Positions 31,945 to 40,806 of a stretch of DNA of 64,000 nucleotides are shown piece after piece. Origin of the DNA: Slackia sp. (GTDB lineage: Bacteria > Actinomycetota > Coriobacteriia > Coriobacteriales > Eggerthellaceae); the NCBI GenBank assembly GCA_029266945.1, contig JARIED010000019.1:1-64000 (forward strand). Direction: 5' to 3'. Under the pieces are notes generated by a model that was given only the letters and a program-made list of their open reading frames with translations, searched no databases and was not told where the DNA came from. Position 1 is the first letter of the stretch. The number at the start of each line of letters is the position of its first letter. The position numbers were made by a program, and so were the translations under genes.

Positions 31945-33405
31945 TTGAAAAACGAGCAGGTTCTCGATGTATGCGTCATCGGCGCCGGCGTACTGGGATG
32001 CGCCATAGCCCGCGAGCTTTCGCGCTACCGGCTCGACGCGGCCGTGTTGGAACGCGCGCACGACGTGGGAGAAGGGTCGAGCAAAGCGAACAGCGGCCTC
32101 ATCCACGCGGGGTTCCATCCCCGCGGCGGCTCGCTCAAAGGCACGTCGTGCGTGCAAGGCAACGCCATGTACGACGAGCTCTGCCGCCAACTCCAGGTTC
32201 CCTTCCAGCGCTGCGGCGGCATCATGGCCGCCTTCTCCGAACAAGGCGTCGAAAAGCTGTGCGAAAAGGCCGAACGCGGCAGGATAAACGGCATCGATTG
32301 CCTTGAAATCGTCGACGGCAACCAGGCGCGCGCGATGGAGCCGCGCCTTTCCAAACACGTGGTAGGAGCCCTCATAGCCCCCACCACGGGAATCATCTCC
32401 CCCTTCCAGCTGGTGTTGGCATGCGCCCAAAACGCCCACGCCAACGGAACAGCCTTCGAGTTCGGCTGGGAGGTCGAACGAATAGAATGGATCGACGGCC
32501 ACTGGCGCCTGACCGCCGCCGACGGCCGCTCGTGCCGCACGAAAGCGGTCGTGAACGCTGCAGGCGATATGGCCGCGCCCCTCGAAACCCAGGTAGCCCG
32601 ATGCTCCTACGCCGTAAGGCCGCGTCTGGGAGAATGGGTGGTGTTCGACAAGCAGAACCCCGCCGACGCCATACGCCACGTCATCTACCAGGCCGCCGAT
32701 ACCGACGAAGGCGGCGTGCTGGTGGCGCCCACGGTGGACGGCAACCTGTTGGTGGGCCCCACCTCGCGCAACGTGCGCGACTTCAAAGAAGCGGCCAGCA
32801 GCGCCGAAGGAATCGCGAAAGTACTGCGCGTCGGGAAAAAAGTCATTCCCGACCTCGACGAAAGCAAGGCGATCTGCAGCTTCGCAGGCGTGCGCACCAA
32901 CATCGTGAACGTTCCTAAAGAGCTGAAAGACTTCGTGGTGCGCGTGTCGGCGCCGCGATTCGTAAGCACGCTGGGAATCAAGAATCCCGGCATGACATCG
33001 TCTCCCGCGCTGGCGAAGCGTGCGGTCGACCTTCTGCGGGCCGAAGGAATGAAACTCGAGCCCCGCAACGATTTCGATCCCGTGCGCGAACGCTACGTTC
33101 CTTTCCTGCAGCGCGATGCGGGCGAACAGGCGCGCCTTCTGCAGCACGACCCGCGATACGCGAACGTAATCTGCCGCTGCGAGGGCATCACCGAAGGCGA
33201 CGTGCGCGCCGTGATGCGCGAGCCGCTGCCGCCGTCGAGCATCACGGGGCTCAAGCACCGCCTCCGATGCACCATGGGCCGCTGCCAAGGCGGCTTCTGC
33301 CTGCCGCACGTGGCCGACATCATGGCAGATGAAATGGGGTGCGCGCCGCACGACGTGCCCTATGCGCAAGACGGAGGACGTTTCGTGAAAAGGACCGTGA
33401 AATAG
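31945..33405 (+). CDS. FAD-dependent dehydrogenase (GlpA/LhgO-like) with BFD-type [2Fe-2S] domain
   Basis: 486 residues from TTG at 31945 behind GAGGATGGG. N-terminal FAD motif VCVIGAGVLGCAIARELSRY; DAO-fold middle (EGSSKANSGLIHAGFHP, GGVLVAPTVDGNLLVGPTS) as in glycerol-3-phosphate dehydrogenase GlpA and L-2-hydroxyglutarate oxidase. The C-terminus has bacterioferritin-associated-ferredoxin cysteines (VICRCEGITEGDV, CTMGRCQGGFC). Oxidises a hydroxy acid or polyol phosphate and hands electrons to the next-encoded flavoprotein. One base separates it from the next gene. Head of the 31.9-39.3 kb operon. Confidence 0.85.
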   Translation: MKNEQVLDVCVIGAGVLGCAIARELSRYRLDAAVLERAHDVGEGSSKANSGLIHAGFHPRGGSLKGTSCVQGNAMYDELCRQLQVPFQRCGGIMAAFSEQGVEKLCEKAERGRINGIDCLEIVDGNQARAMEPRLSKHVVGALIAPTTGIISPFQLVLACAQNAHANGTAFEFGWEVERIEWIDGHWRLTAADGRSCRTKAVVNAAGDMAAPLETQVARCSYAVRPRLGEWVVFDKQNPADAIRHVIYQAADTDEGGVLVAPTVDGNLLVGPTSRNVRDFKEAASSAEGIAKVLRVGKKVIPDLDESKAICSFAGVRTNIVNVPKELKDFVVRVSAPRFVSTLGIKNPGMTSSPALAKRAVDLLRAEGMKLEPRNDFDPVRERYVPFLQRDAGEQARLLQHDPRYANVICRCEGITEGDVRAVMREPLPPSSITGLKHRLRCTMGRCQGGFCLPHVADIMADEMGCAPHDVPYAQDGGRFVKRTVK

Positions 33406-33406
33406 C

Positions 33407-34990
33407 ATGAACGAACGAATTCGGCACACCGACGAACCACCTTTCGACGTCGCCGTCGTAGGGGCCGGCCCCGCAGGTCTTGCCGCCGCCTGCAGCGCCG
33501 CTGCCGCAGGCGCGCGCGTCTGCGTGCTGGAGCGCCAGGCGTTCGCGGGCGGCGTGCTGCCCCAGTGCGTGCATGACGGGTTCGGCCTGCACCTGTACGG
33601 CCGCACCCTCACAGGCCCCGAATATGCCGATGTCTGGGAGAAGCACGTCGCCGAGCAGGGCGTACGCATCTTCTTCAACGCTACGGTCCTCGAAGTGAAG
33701 CGCGTCGAGGAAGAAGGCGACGACGCGGCCGGAAGCGAAGACTCGGCGCGGCGCAAGCCCTTCAGGCTGCGCGTCGTCGGACCCGATTTCCATGGCGCAG
33801 CCGTCGTTTCGGCGGGCGCCGTGGTGGCGGCCACCGGATGCCGCGAACGGACGCGCGGGCAAATGCTCGTGCCCGGCACGCGGCCCGCAGGCGTCATGAC
33901 CGCAGGCACCGCGCAGTATCTCATAAACGTGAAGAACCGCATGCCTGGCACCATCGCGGTCATTCTGGGTTCGGGCGACATCGGCTTGATCATGGCGCGC
34001 CGCCTGACGCTCGAAGGAGCCGAGGTGCGCCTGGTCTTGGGACAGCAGGCAACGGGTCTGTTGCGCAACCAGGTGCGCTGCATCGACGATTTCGGCATTC
34101 CCGAGCGCTTCGGCTGGGGCGTCGCACGCATCCACGGCCGCGGCCAGCTGAAAGGCGTCACCGTAGCCCCCATGAACGCCGACGGAACCTTCGACCTGTC
34201 GCGCCGCGAATACATACGCTGCAACCTGCTGCTGCTCGCGTGCGGGCTGATTCCCGAGCGCGAAATCGTCGAAGACCTGGCTGCCGATCCGCGCAACGCC
34301 TCCGAAAACGGTCTGTTCATCTGCGGAAACGCGCATACGCCTTGCGACCTTGTCGACGAGGTGACCCAAAAGGGCCTGCGGGCCGGAGCGCAGGCGGCAC
34401 TCTTCGCGCTGGGGCCGGCGCATGCCGAAGCGCCCGTCGCCGACCCCGCGTTCGCCGTCTACGCGAAGCGTCTAGCCGCAAAGCACGTTGAAGAACCCAA
34501 GGGCCGCTTGGCCGATCTGCAGGAAAGCATGACGGAAGGCCGACGCCCGATCGCTTGCACCGTCTGCCCCACCGGATGCATCATAGAGGTTGCCCGAAAC
34601 GGCGACGTGTCGGGCAACACCTGCTCGCGTGGCAAAGACTTCGCCCTGGCCGAGATGTCCGCGCCCATGCGCCTATTCACCGGCACGGTGAAAGTGCAGG
34701 GCGCCGCAGCGGGAAAGAAACTCGTGCCCGTGCGCACCGCAGCCGAAATTCCCCAAGAAGCGCTGCTGCGCGCGGCCCGCGCCTGCAAGCATATGAAGGC
34801 GGCCGCGCCCGTCAAGGCGGGCCAGGTTCTGCACCGCAATATCGCAGGCACCGGGGTCGACCTGATCGCCGCAGCCTCCGTGGCCGCAGCGGCGGACGCC
34901 ACCGACGGCGTCGAGCCGGGACAGCCCGACGCCGTTCGCCAGACGCCGTGCAAGAGGGAGCAGAACCGACATGGCCGACAAGACGCTTAA
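33407..34990 (+). CDS. Pyridine-nucleotide-disulfide-type FAD oxidoreductase fused to DUF1667
   Basis: 527 residues. FAD motif VAVVGAGPAGLAAACSAAAAG, second nucleotide motif AVILGSGDIGLIMARRL and FICGNAHTPCDLVDEVTQKG close the flavoprotein part at ~365. Residues ~390-510 are a complete DUF1667 domain (CTVCPTGCIIEVARNGDVSGNTCSRGKDFA..MRLFTGTVKVQG..GTGVDLIAA) with four Cys likely to hold an Fe-S cluster or metal. In Clostridia these are usually two genes next to a GlpA-like gene; here they are fused. Forms a complex with the preceding dehydrogenase. Overlaps the permease gene by 20 bases. Confidence 0.85.
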   Translation: MNERIRHTDEPPFDVAVVGAGPAGLAAACSAAAAGARVCVLERQAFAGGVLPQCVHDGFGLHLYGRTLTGPEYADVWEKHVAEQGVRIFFNATVLEVKRVEEEGDDAAGSEDSARRKPFRLRVVGPDFHGAAVVSAGAVVAATGCRERTRGQMLVPGTRPAGVMTAGTAQYLINVKNRMPGTIAVILGSGDIGLIMARRLTLEGAEVRLVLGQQATGLLRNQVRCIDDFGIPERFGWGVARIHGRGQLKGVTVAPMNADGTFDLSRREYIRCNLLLLACGLIPEREIVEDLAADPRNASENGLFICGNAHTPCDLVDEVTQKGLRAGAQAALFALGPAHAEAPVADPAFAVYAKRLAAKHVEEPKGRLADLQESMTEGRRPIACTVCPTGCIIEVARNGDVSGNTCSRGKDFALAEMSAPMRLFTGTVKVQGAAAGKKLVPVRTAAEIPQEALLRAARACKHMKAAAPVKAGQVLHRNIAGTGVDLIAAASVAAAADATDGVEPGQPDAVRQTPCKREQNRHGRQDA

Positions 34991-35987
34991 GACCACCGCC
35001 GTCACGACGCTGCTCGCGGCGCTGCCTTTCGCGTGCATGTTCGTAGGCATCCTGGCGGGACGCTACGGCATCGCACCGCACGACGCAATCGCGGCCATAG
35101 GCGGAGCCATCACCGGCAACGAAACGACATCGCGCCAGGTAAGCGCCTTGGTACTCGACGTACGCCTTCCCCGCGTCATAGCGGCGGCATGCATCGGCGC
35201 GGCGCTGGCGGCAAGCGGCGCCGCCTACCAAGGCGTGTTTCGCAACCCCTTGGTAAACCCCGGGCTACTCGGCGTATCGAGCGGCGCGAGCTTCGGCGCG
35301 GCGCTGGCCATCGTGTTAGCGGGCGGCGGCATGCTGATCTACCCCATCGCCTTCGCCTTCGGCATCGTGGCGGTGGCGCTGTCGTACTGGATCGCCCGCG
35401 TGTACAAGCAGACACCCGCCATCATGCTCATTCTGGGCGGTACCATCGTCAGCTCCGTCTTCAACGCGCTGGTAAGCCTCATGAAATACCTGGCCGACGC
35501 CGAAACCCAGCTCCCCTCCATCGTGTATTGGCTCATGGGAAGCCTGTCGGGCGTGGGTTGGGAACAGCTCTGGGCGATTGCGCCTATGGCGGCGGGCGTG
35601 GCCATGCTGCTGCTGTTCTCGTGGCGCATCGACGTGCTGAGCATGGGCGACAAAGAGGCGCGCGCCATGGGCGTGAACGTGGGCACCACGAAGGCCCTGG
35701 TGGTAGGCGGCGCCACGCTGGCAACCGCCGCCGCTGTGTGCATGGCGGGCACAATCGGCTGGATCGGCCTGGTGATTCCCCATATCGGACGCATGCTGGT
35801 AGGCTCGCAGAACGCGCGCCTGATCCCCGCCTCCTGTGCGCTAGGCGCATCGCTTCTGACGATCGTGGACACGGCCGCACGCTGCATGACGGCCAACGAG
35901 GTGCCCCTGGGCATTCTGACAGCGCTCATCGGCGCCCCGTTTTTCGTCTACCTGCTGAAACGGACGAAGGGAAGCACATGGAAGTAG
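34971..35987 (+). CDS. FecCD-family ABC importer permease
   Basis: 338 residues with ~10 helices and family motifs RLPRVIAAACIGAALAASGAAYQGVFRNPL, GLLGVSSGASFGAALA, GTIGWIGLVIPHIGRMLVG and EVPLGILTALIGAPFFVYLL. The family imports iron-siderophores, heme, cobalamin or other metal complexes. Overlaps the genes on both sides, so it is translationally coupled to the ATPase and, unusually, to the FAD/DUF1667 gene. Confidence 0.93.
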   Translation: MADKTLKTTAVTTLLAALPFACMFVGILAGRYGIAPHDAIAAIGGAITGNETTSRQVSALVLDVRLPRVIAAACIGAALAASGAAYQGVFRNPLVNPGLLGVSSGASFGAALAIVLAGGGMLIYPIAFAFGIVAVALSYWIARVYKQTPAIMLILGGTIVSSVFNALVSLMKYLADAETQLPSIVYWLMGSLSGVGWEQLWAIAPMAAGVAMLLLFSWRIDVLSMGDKEARAMGVNVGTTKALVVGGATLATAAAVCMAGTIGWIGLVIPHIGRMLVGSQNARLIPASCALGASLLTIVDTAARCMTANEVPLGILTALIGAPFFVYLLKRTKGSTWK

Positions 35988-36880
35988 GCGGCTCCCCCAT
36001 GCTTGAAATTCGCGACCTGTATTTTCGCTACGAAGGCAGGCGGAAAGGAGAAATCTTGTCCGGCGCGTCGCTCGCGGTGGAAGAGGGATCGTGTTTGTGC
36101 CTGATGGGCATGAACGGATGCGGCAAAAGTACGCTCATCGACTGCCTTCTGGGCGAAAACAAGCCCTCATCGGGAAGCATCGCGCTGTCGGGGGAAGACG
36201 CGCTGCGCATGAGTCCCGCCCGCAAAGCGAAGCTGATGGCGTACGTGCCCCAGGTGCACGAGCGCACGTTTCCCTACGAAGTCGAGCATATCGTCATGAT
36301 GGGCCGCACGGCACACGCGGGATCGCTCTGGAAGCCGGGCGGCACCGAAGACCGGCGGCGCGTGGCCGAAGCTCTCGAATCCTGCGGCATCCCCCACCTG
36401 GCCCGCCGACCCTACACCGACCTTTCTGGCGGCGAAATGCAGATGGTCATGCTCGCCCGCGCGCTGGTGCAGGACGCGCCACTCGTGGTCATGGACGAGC
36501 CGACAGCCCATCTGGATTTTCGCAACGAAATGCTCTTCCTGGAAACCGTCGAGCGGCTGGCGCTGCGCCAAGGCACCACAGTGCTCATGGCCACGCACTC
36601 GCCCAACCAGGCGTTCCATCTGGCAAGCGCAGGCGTGCCCACTCGGGTCGCACTCATGCACCAAGGCCGCATCCATGCGCTGGGAAGCCCACGCGAAGTA
36701 CTGACCGAGCAGGCCCTTCAGCAGGTTTTCGGCGTATACGGCTGCCTGCTCGAATACGACACGCCACAAGGCTCGCCCGAGCATCGGGCGCTTGCGGGCC
36801 GCCCGGTCAGGCAGCTCGTCCCCTTGCGAACGATACGGGCCGAAGCGCGCGGCGAAGCGCGTCCCGAAGGAGACCGATAA
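35978..36880 (+). CDS. Iron/cobalamin-type ABC importer ATPase
   Basis: 300 residues from ATG at 35978 (MEVGGSPMLEIRDLYFRY; ATG at 36000 is an alternative). Walker A GMNGCGKST, Q-loop VPQVHE, signature YTDLSGGEMQMVM, Walker B LVVMDEPTAHLD and His in MATHSPNQ. Energises the FecCD permease. The last ~50 residues after the domain (RPVRQLVPLRTIRAEARGE) are basic and extra. Four-base gap to the binding-protein gene. Confidence 0.93.
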   Translation: MEVGGSPMLEIRDLYFRYEGRRKGEILSGASLAVEEGSCLCLMGMNGCGKSTLIDCLLGENKPSSGSIALSGEDALRMSPARKAKLMAYVPQVHERTFPYEVEHIVMMGRTAHAGSLWKPGGTEDRRRVAEALESCGIPHLARRPYTDLSGGEMQMVMLARALVQDAPLVVMDEPTAHLDFRNEMLFLETVERLALRQGTTVLMATHSPNQAFHLASAGVPTRVALMHQGRIHALGSPREVLTEQALQQVFGVYGCLLEYDTPQGSPEHRALAGRPVRQLVPLRTIRAEARGEARPEGDR

Positions 36881-36883
36881 CCC

Positions 36884-38083
36884 ATGAACGAACCGATTCG
36901 CCCGTCCGGTCTGCGCAAACGCCCCCGCAGCACGCGCCTGCGGCGCGGGCTGCAAAACGCACTCGCGCTTGCGACGGCGCTCGCCCTGGGAACCATGGAG
37001 ATCACGCTCGCCTCGTGCGGTGCCGACACAGGCCCCAATAGCGCGAACACCCCGACGCAGACGCAGACCGAGACAAGCAGAACGCTGACCGACACCGAAG
37101 GACATGAGGTCGCAGTGCCCGCGGAACCGCAGCGTGTGGCCGTGATGGATTCGTTTTGCGGCGAACTGTGCATCATGCTGGGCGCGGGCGAGCGTCTTAT
37201 CGGCGCGCCCGGCGGTATCATGAGCGACAAGGTCTTGCAGACCATCCACCCCGGTCTACAAGACCTACAGCGGCTCGCAGGCAATGCGGTGAACATCGAA
37301 TCCCTCGTCGAGCAAGGATGCGACGTGGCATTGGTCAAAGCATCCATGCCCGAAGACGAGCGCGCCAAGCTCGACAAAGTGGGCATTCCGTACGTGATGG
37401 TCGGCTATTCGACGCTCGAAGAGCAGCTGGACGCGATGGGCATCGTGGCCGACGCGCTCGGAGGCGACGCGCGCCTGGCTGAAGAGAAGATCGCCGCGTT
37501 CTACCGCGAAACCATCGACCTCGTCGACCGCAAGACGGCCGAAATCGAAGATGCCGACCGCGTGGCCGTGTATCACGCCATCAGCGGCGATCTTCTGTGC
37601 GACGCCGCGGGCTCGCTCGGCGCCGCCTGGATCGAACGCGCGGGCGGCACCTGCGTCTCATCCACGGAAAGCCCCACTTCTGGATCGGATTACAACGCCA
37701 CCCTCGAGCAGATCTACGCATGGAACCCCGACGTGCTTCTGTTCAACGTAGCCGCCACCGAACAGGCCGTCTTGAACAATTCGCGATGGCAGGGGCTGCC
37801 GGCCGTGGCGGAAGGCAAAACGTATCGCCTCCCCATCGGCGCCACGCGCTGGGGACATCGAGGAAGCGTCGAGACTCCGCTCGCCATGCTGTGGTTCGGC
37901 TGCACCTTCTTCCCCGACCTGTACAGCGATGTCGACATGGAATCCATGGTGCACGGTTACTACGAAGACTGCCTGGGCGTCAACGTCGATCGCGAACTGT
38001 ACGAGCAGATGCTTTCAGGCGAAGGAATACGTTCGGGCGGCAACGGCTCAGGCCAGGGCTCGGGCGGCAACGGCGGCAAATAA
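36884..38083 (+). CDS. Lipoprotein substrate-binding protein of the metal/cofactor importer
   Basis: 399 residues. Long basic N-terminus, helix ALALATALALGTMEITLASC with lipobox LASC, then a class III (BtuF/FepB-like) binding fold: RTLTDTEGHEVAVPAEPQRVAVMD, NIESLVEQGCDVALVKAS, ILERA-like AAWIERAGG and DYNATLEQIYAWNPDVLLF. The tail is Gly/Asn-rich (SGGNGSGQGSGGNGGK). Delivers its ligand to the FecCD permease. The ligand is unknown; absence of cobalamin genes or siderophore synthesis in view leaves iron, heme, corrinoid or tungstate-like ligands open. Confidence 0.88.
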   Translation: MNEPIRPSGLRKRPRSTRLRRGLQNALALATALALGTMEITLASCGADTGPNSANTPTQTQTETSRTLTDTEGHEVAVPAEPQRVAVMDSFCGELCIMLGAGERLIGAPGGIMSDKVLQTIHPGLQDLQRLAGNAVNIESLVEQGCDVALVKASMPEDERAKLDKVGIPYVMVGYSTLEEQLDAMGIVADALGGDARLAEEKIAAFYRETIDLVDRKTAEIEDADRVAVYHAISGDLLCDAAGSLGAAWIERAGGTCVSSTESPTSGSDYNATLEQIYAWNPDVLLFNVAATEQAVLNNSRWQGLPAVAEGKTYRLPIGATRWGHRGSVETPLAMLWFGCTFFPDLYSDVDMESMVHGYYEDCLGVNVDRELYEQMLSGEGIRSGGNGSGQGSGGNGGK

Positions 38084-38099
38084 CGCAAGGAGAGAACGC

Positions 38100-39275
38100 A
38101 TGCAAGAAACGAACCCGACAGCCGGCGCGCCGACCGAAAACCACGATGCGACCTGCAGCAGCGAGAAGCGCGGGGCAGGCCGCAATGCGGGACGCGGGGC
38201 GAAAGCGGCGCACAAGGGGAGGCAGGACGTCTTTCTTTTCCCACGGGCGGACGCGGCCATTGCGCCGCCAGTGCGCATGTTGTGCTGCGTCGACGACACC
38301 GACGACTTCTCGGGCACCACGTCGACGGGCTTCGTGTCCGAGCTTCTCACCCGCGTGGTCAGCCAGCTCGGAGGCCAGGTCGTATCGGGAATAACCAGGC
38401 ACCAGCTTCTCTTGTCCGACCAGGTCGAATACACATCGCACAATTCATCGATGTGCTTCGAGGCGTGCATGCCCGCAGGGTCGGTCGAGGCGTTCCGCGA
38501 AAAGGCCGTCCAGGCCATCGCGAACGAGGCCGTGGCCGAAGCAGACCCCGGCCTTTGCGTGGCCGTCCTTCCCGCCGAAAGTGGATGCGCGCAGGCGCAG
38601 GCGGCCATAGAGGCGCTGCACGATTTCGGCATCGCTGCCCAAACGCGGGTATGCACCAAAGAGCAGGCGTATCGGCTGGCCGATAGCATCGCGTGGGTTT
38701 CTTTGTCCGAGCATGGCGGCAGCGGTCTGGGCGTGATCGGCGCGATCGCGGGCATCGGGCTGCGCCTGGGCGGCAACGACGGCCGCTTCAGAGGCAAATG
38801 GAACCTGCTCGCCGCCTACGAAACAGGCTGCCCGGCGCAACCGTCGGCGCCTGAAGAACCCGCGCGCCGAACCGACGACGCGGCGTTCGCCGACATAGGG
38901 AGTTTCGTCGCCCGCGCGGCCGAACTGACCGGCGGCCCCGTGTCGGTGGTCGATGCCGAAGGAAACGAGCTGCCGGCGCACATGCCCATCCTTCTGGCGA
39001 AAGCGGCGAAGCCCGTCATGCGCGCAGGGTGCCTGACCTTCGTCTGCGACACGACCGAAGGCTACGCCGCGCCGTTCGAGAAGGTGGATCTGGGCGCACT
39101 CGGAAGCGGCGGGCTAACGGCGGGCTACTGCGAGCGCTACCGCCGCGACACCGATGCGGAAGAGTGCGCGCCCTTCGAGCCTGGTGCCGATGCCGAAGCG
39201 TCGCAGGCGTTTTCGTGCCGCACGTGCTTGTTCCGCAGGTTCACGGAGCACGGCTTCGCCTGCGTGGCGAAATAA
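38100..39275 (+). CDS. TiaS-like DDTD-domain protein
   Basis: 391 residues from ATG at 38100 (RBS AAGGAGAGAACGC). After a ~55-residue basic, low-complexity N-terminus comes RMLCCVDDTDDFSGTTSTGFVSEL, the pattern of the catalytic N-domain of tRNA-Ile2 agmatinylcytidine synthetase TiaS (DDTD..CTT), then GITRHQLLLSDQVEYTSHNSSMCF. The middle has a glycine-rich GLGVIGAIAGIGLRLGG. The C-terminus holds a Cys group (CRTCLFRRF..GFACVAK). True TiaS is archaeal, so this is a bacterial relative of unknown reaction. It ends the importer/FAD dehydrogenase operon. Confidence 0.6.
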   Translation: MQETNPTAGAPTENHDATCSSEKRGAGRNAGRGAKAAHKGRQDVFLFPRADAAIAPPVRMLCCVDDTDDFSGTTSTGFVSELLTRVVSQLGGQVVSGITRHQLLLSDQVEYTSHNSSMCFEACMPAGSVEAFREKAVQAIANEAVAEADPGLCVAVLPAESGCAQAQAAIEALHDFGIAAQTRVCTKEQAYRLADSIAWVSLSEHGGSGLGVIGAIAGIGLRLGGNDGRFRGKWNLLAAYETGCPAQPSAPEEPARRTDDAAFADIGSFVARAAELTGGPVSVVDAEGNELPAHMPILLAKAAKPVMRAGCLTFVCDTTEGYAAPFEKVDLGALGSGGLTAGYCERYRRDTDAEECAPFEPGADAEASQAFSCRTCLFRRFTEHGFACVAK

Positions 39276-39770
39276 ATAGCCCATGCGCCGCACAGCACAC
39301 AAAGACCGGCCGCAATGGATTGCACGTCCCGATTCGAGGATAAAGAACCGCGGCGGCGCAATAATGATTCTTGGAAAAGAGACATCTCAGGCCATTTTTT
39401 TGCGAGGTTTGGCACAAACGAGCAGATATACGGCGTCTCTAAAGCCTCCTGTTCATCGAATTGAACGACATTTTTCTACTATTTGTAGACCAGCTTGGCG
39501 CAAATACGCGCCTCCAGTCGAATTTTCGTGCCAAACCGCACCTTTTCGGTCTCGGAGGCCTTTATTTTCCAAAGTTCGTCGAGAACAGGAGCAATTCGAC
39601 AGAATCAGGCATCGGACGGCTGAAAACCAACGCCCGTCCGATGCGACGCGCCCCGAAACCGCATAACACCGACGAATCCGCAAGCGGCACGGTCCTCCAG
39701 ACGCAACCTCTCGAAGGCGCACGCCGCCTCCGAGACCCCTCAGCAAACGGCGCGCGCCTTCCCCGCAAAC
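39276..39770. other. AT-richer non-coding interval with inverted repeats
   Basis: No ORF here has an RBS or recognisable domain. It contains GGTTTGGCAC (~39409) facing GTGCCAAACC (~39527), about 110 bases apart, and a perfect 11-bp hairpin GCATCGGACGG..CCGTCCGATGC (39609-39644) with a 14-base loop. It may encode a structured RNA or be a dispersed repeat remnant. Confidence 0.45.
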
Positions 39771-39802
39771 GCAACGAGGCCGCCCGAAGGCGGCCTCGTT
39801 GG
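39771..39802 (-). terminator. Terminator after the NrfD-like gene
   Basis: CAACGAGGCCGCC and GGCGGCCTCGTTG form a 13-bp stem around CGAA, 14 bases past the stop; the U-tract is weak. Confidence 0.75.
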
Positions 39803-39815
39803 AGGAGGAACCGGT

Positions 39816-40802
39816 TTAACCGATCATTTTCATGATGGTGTCAGCCACCACATCCGCATGGATGCCGGCGGCCAGCACCAGAAAACGCAGGGCGCAGCCG
39901 CCCACAAGCGCTCCCAGCGCGCCGACCAAAGTCGGCGTATCGACGACCTTCGCGTCGGAGTCCGCGGGCCCCTCTTTCGCAAGCAGGCCATTAATCGCCA
40001 TGGCCAGGGGCAGGGCCAGACCCACGACTGCCACCAGGCCCCAGAACCACACAGCCAGCTGGCCCGACACGAACATGCCGGCCGATGCCGCAGCGGCCGC
40101 TCCGACGGGCGTGCTCGCGTCGGCAAGCAGCATGCTGCCCAAAAACGCCGCCAGCACCACAAACTCGAGCACCACCAGAACCACGACGCACTTCTCCATG
40201 AAGCGCTTCGTGCCGTGGTCGAGCGCCTCTTTCTTGGCAAGCGCGATCGCGACCACTTCGACAAGCGCCACGCCCGTGTCGAACGCCGACACGGTGAACA
40301 GCGCGGGCAGAAGCAGGGTGTCCCAGAACGGAACGCTTCCCGCCGTCATGAGCAGCATGCCCGTGTAGAACGCCACGAACGCGCCCAAAACGATGCCCGC
40401 CACGGCGAACGCCGTGCGAACGCCGTGCTCATGCTGCGCATACCAAGAGCACTTGCCCGTCAGCCATACGGCAACCTTCGGCGTGGCGAACAGCGCCGAA
40501 ACGCCGAATGCCGCGATGGCGCCGAACGCGCCCCACGCACCGTAGGTCATCCACGACGTGAAATGACTGAAGCTTTGCCACATCAGCAGGCCGCGCAAAG
40601 GCGTGACCAGCTCCATCAACAGCAGCAACAAGCCCACGATAAGGCTGATAGCCGCCGCCCACATGGAAACGCACACGATGCGCGCGTTGCGTTCCCGATC
40701 CTTCAAATACAGGATGGCCGCCATGATAAACGCGCCTGCGCCCATACCGCCCAAGAACAGATAAAGCGCGGGCTGCCATCCCCAAACAGATTGCAACTCC
40801 AT
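39816..40802 (-). CDS. NrfD/DmsC-like quinone-reactive membrane subunit (module 2)
   Basis: 328 residues from ATG at 40802 (MELQSVWGWQPALYLFLGGMGAGAF), four bases after the Fe-S gene stop. About nine helices; the opening PALYLFLGGMGAGAF is the NrfD/PsrC signature. Such proteins oxidise or reduce (mena)quinol and pass electrons to the ferredoxin-like subunit. Last gene of heme/SUOX module 2, giving it a membrane link that module 1 lacks. Confidence 0.88.
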   Translation of the reverse strand: MELQSVWGWQPALYLFLGGMGAGAFIMAAILYLKDRERNARIVCVSMWAAAISLIVGLLLLLMELVTPLRGLLMWQSFSHFTSWMTYGAWGAFGAIAAFGVSALFATPKVAVWLTGKCSWYAQHEHGVRTAFAVAGIVLGAFVAFYTGMLLMTAGSVPFWDTLLLPALFTVSAFDTGVALVEVVAIALAKKEALDHGTKRFMEKCVVVLVVLEFVVLAAFLGSMLLADASTPVGAAAAASAGMFVSGQLAVWFWGLVAVVGLALPLAMAINGLLAKEGPADSDAKVVDTPTLVGALGALVGGCALRFLVLAAGIHADVVADTIMKMIG

Positions 40803-40806
40803 GGCC

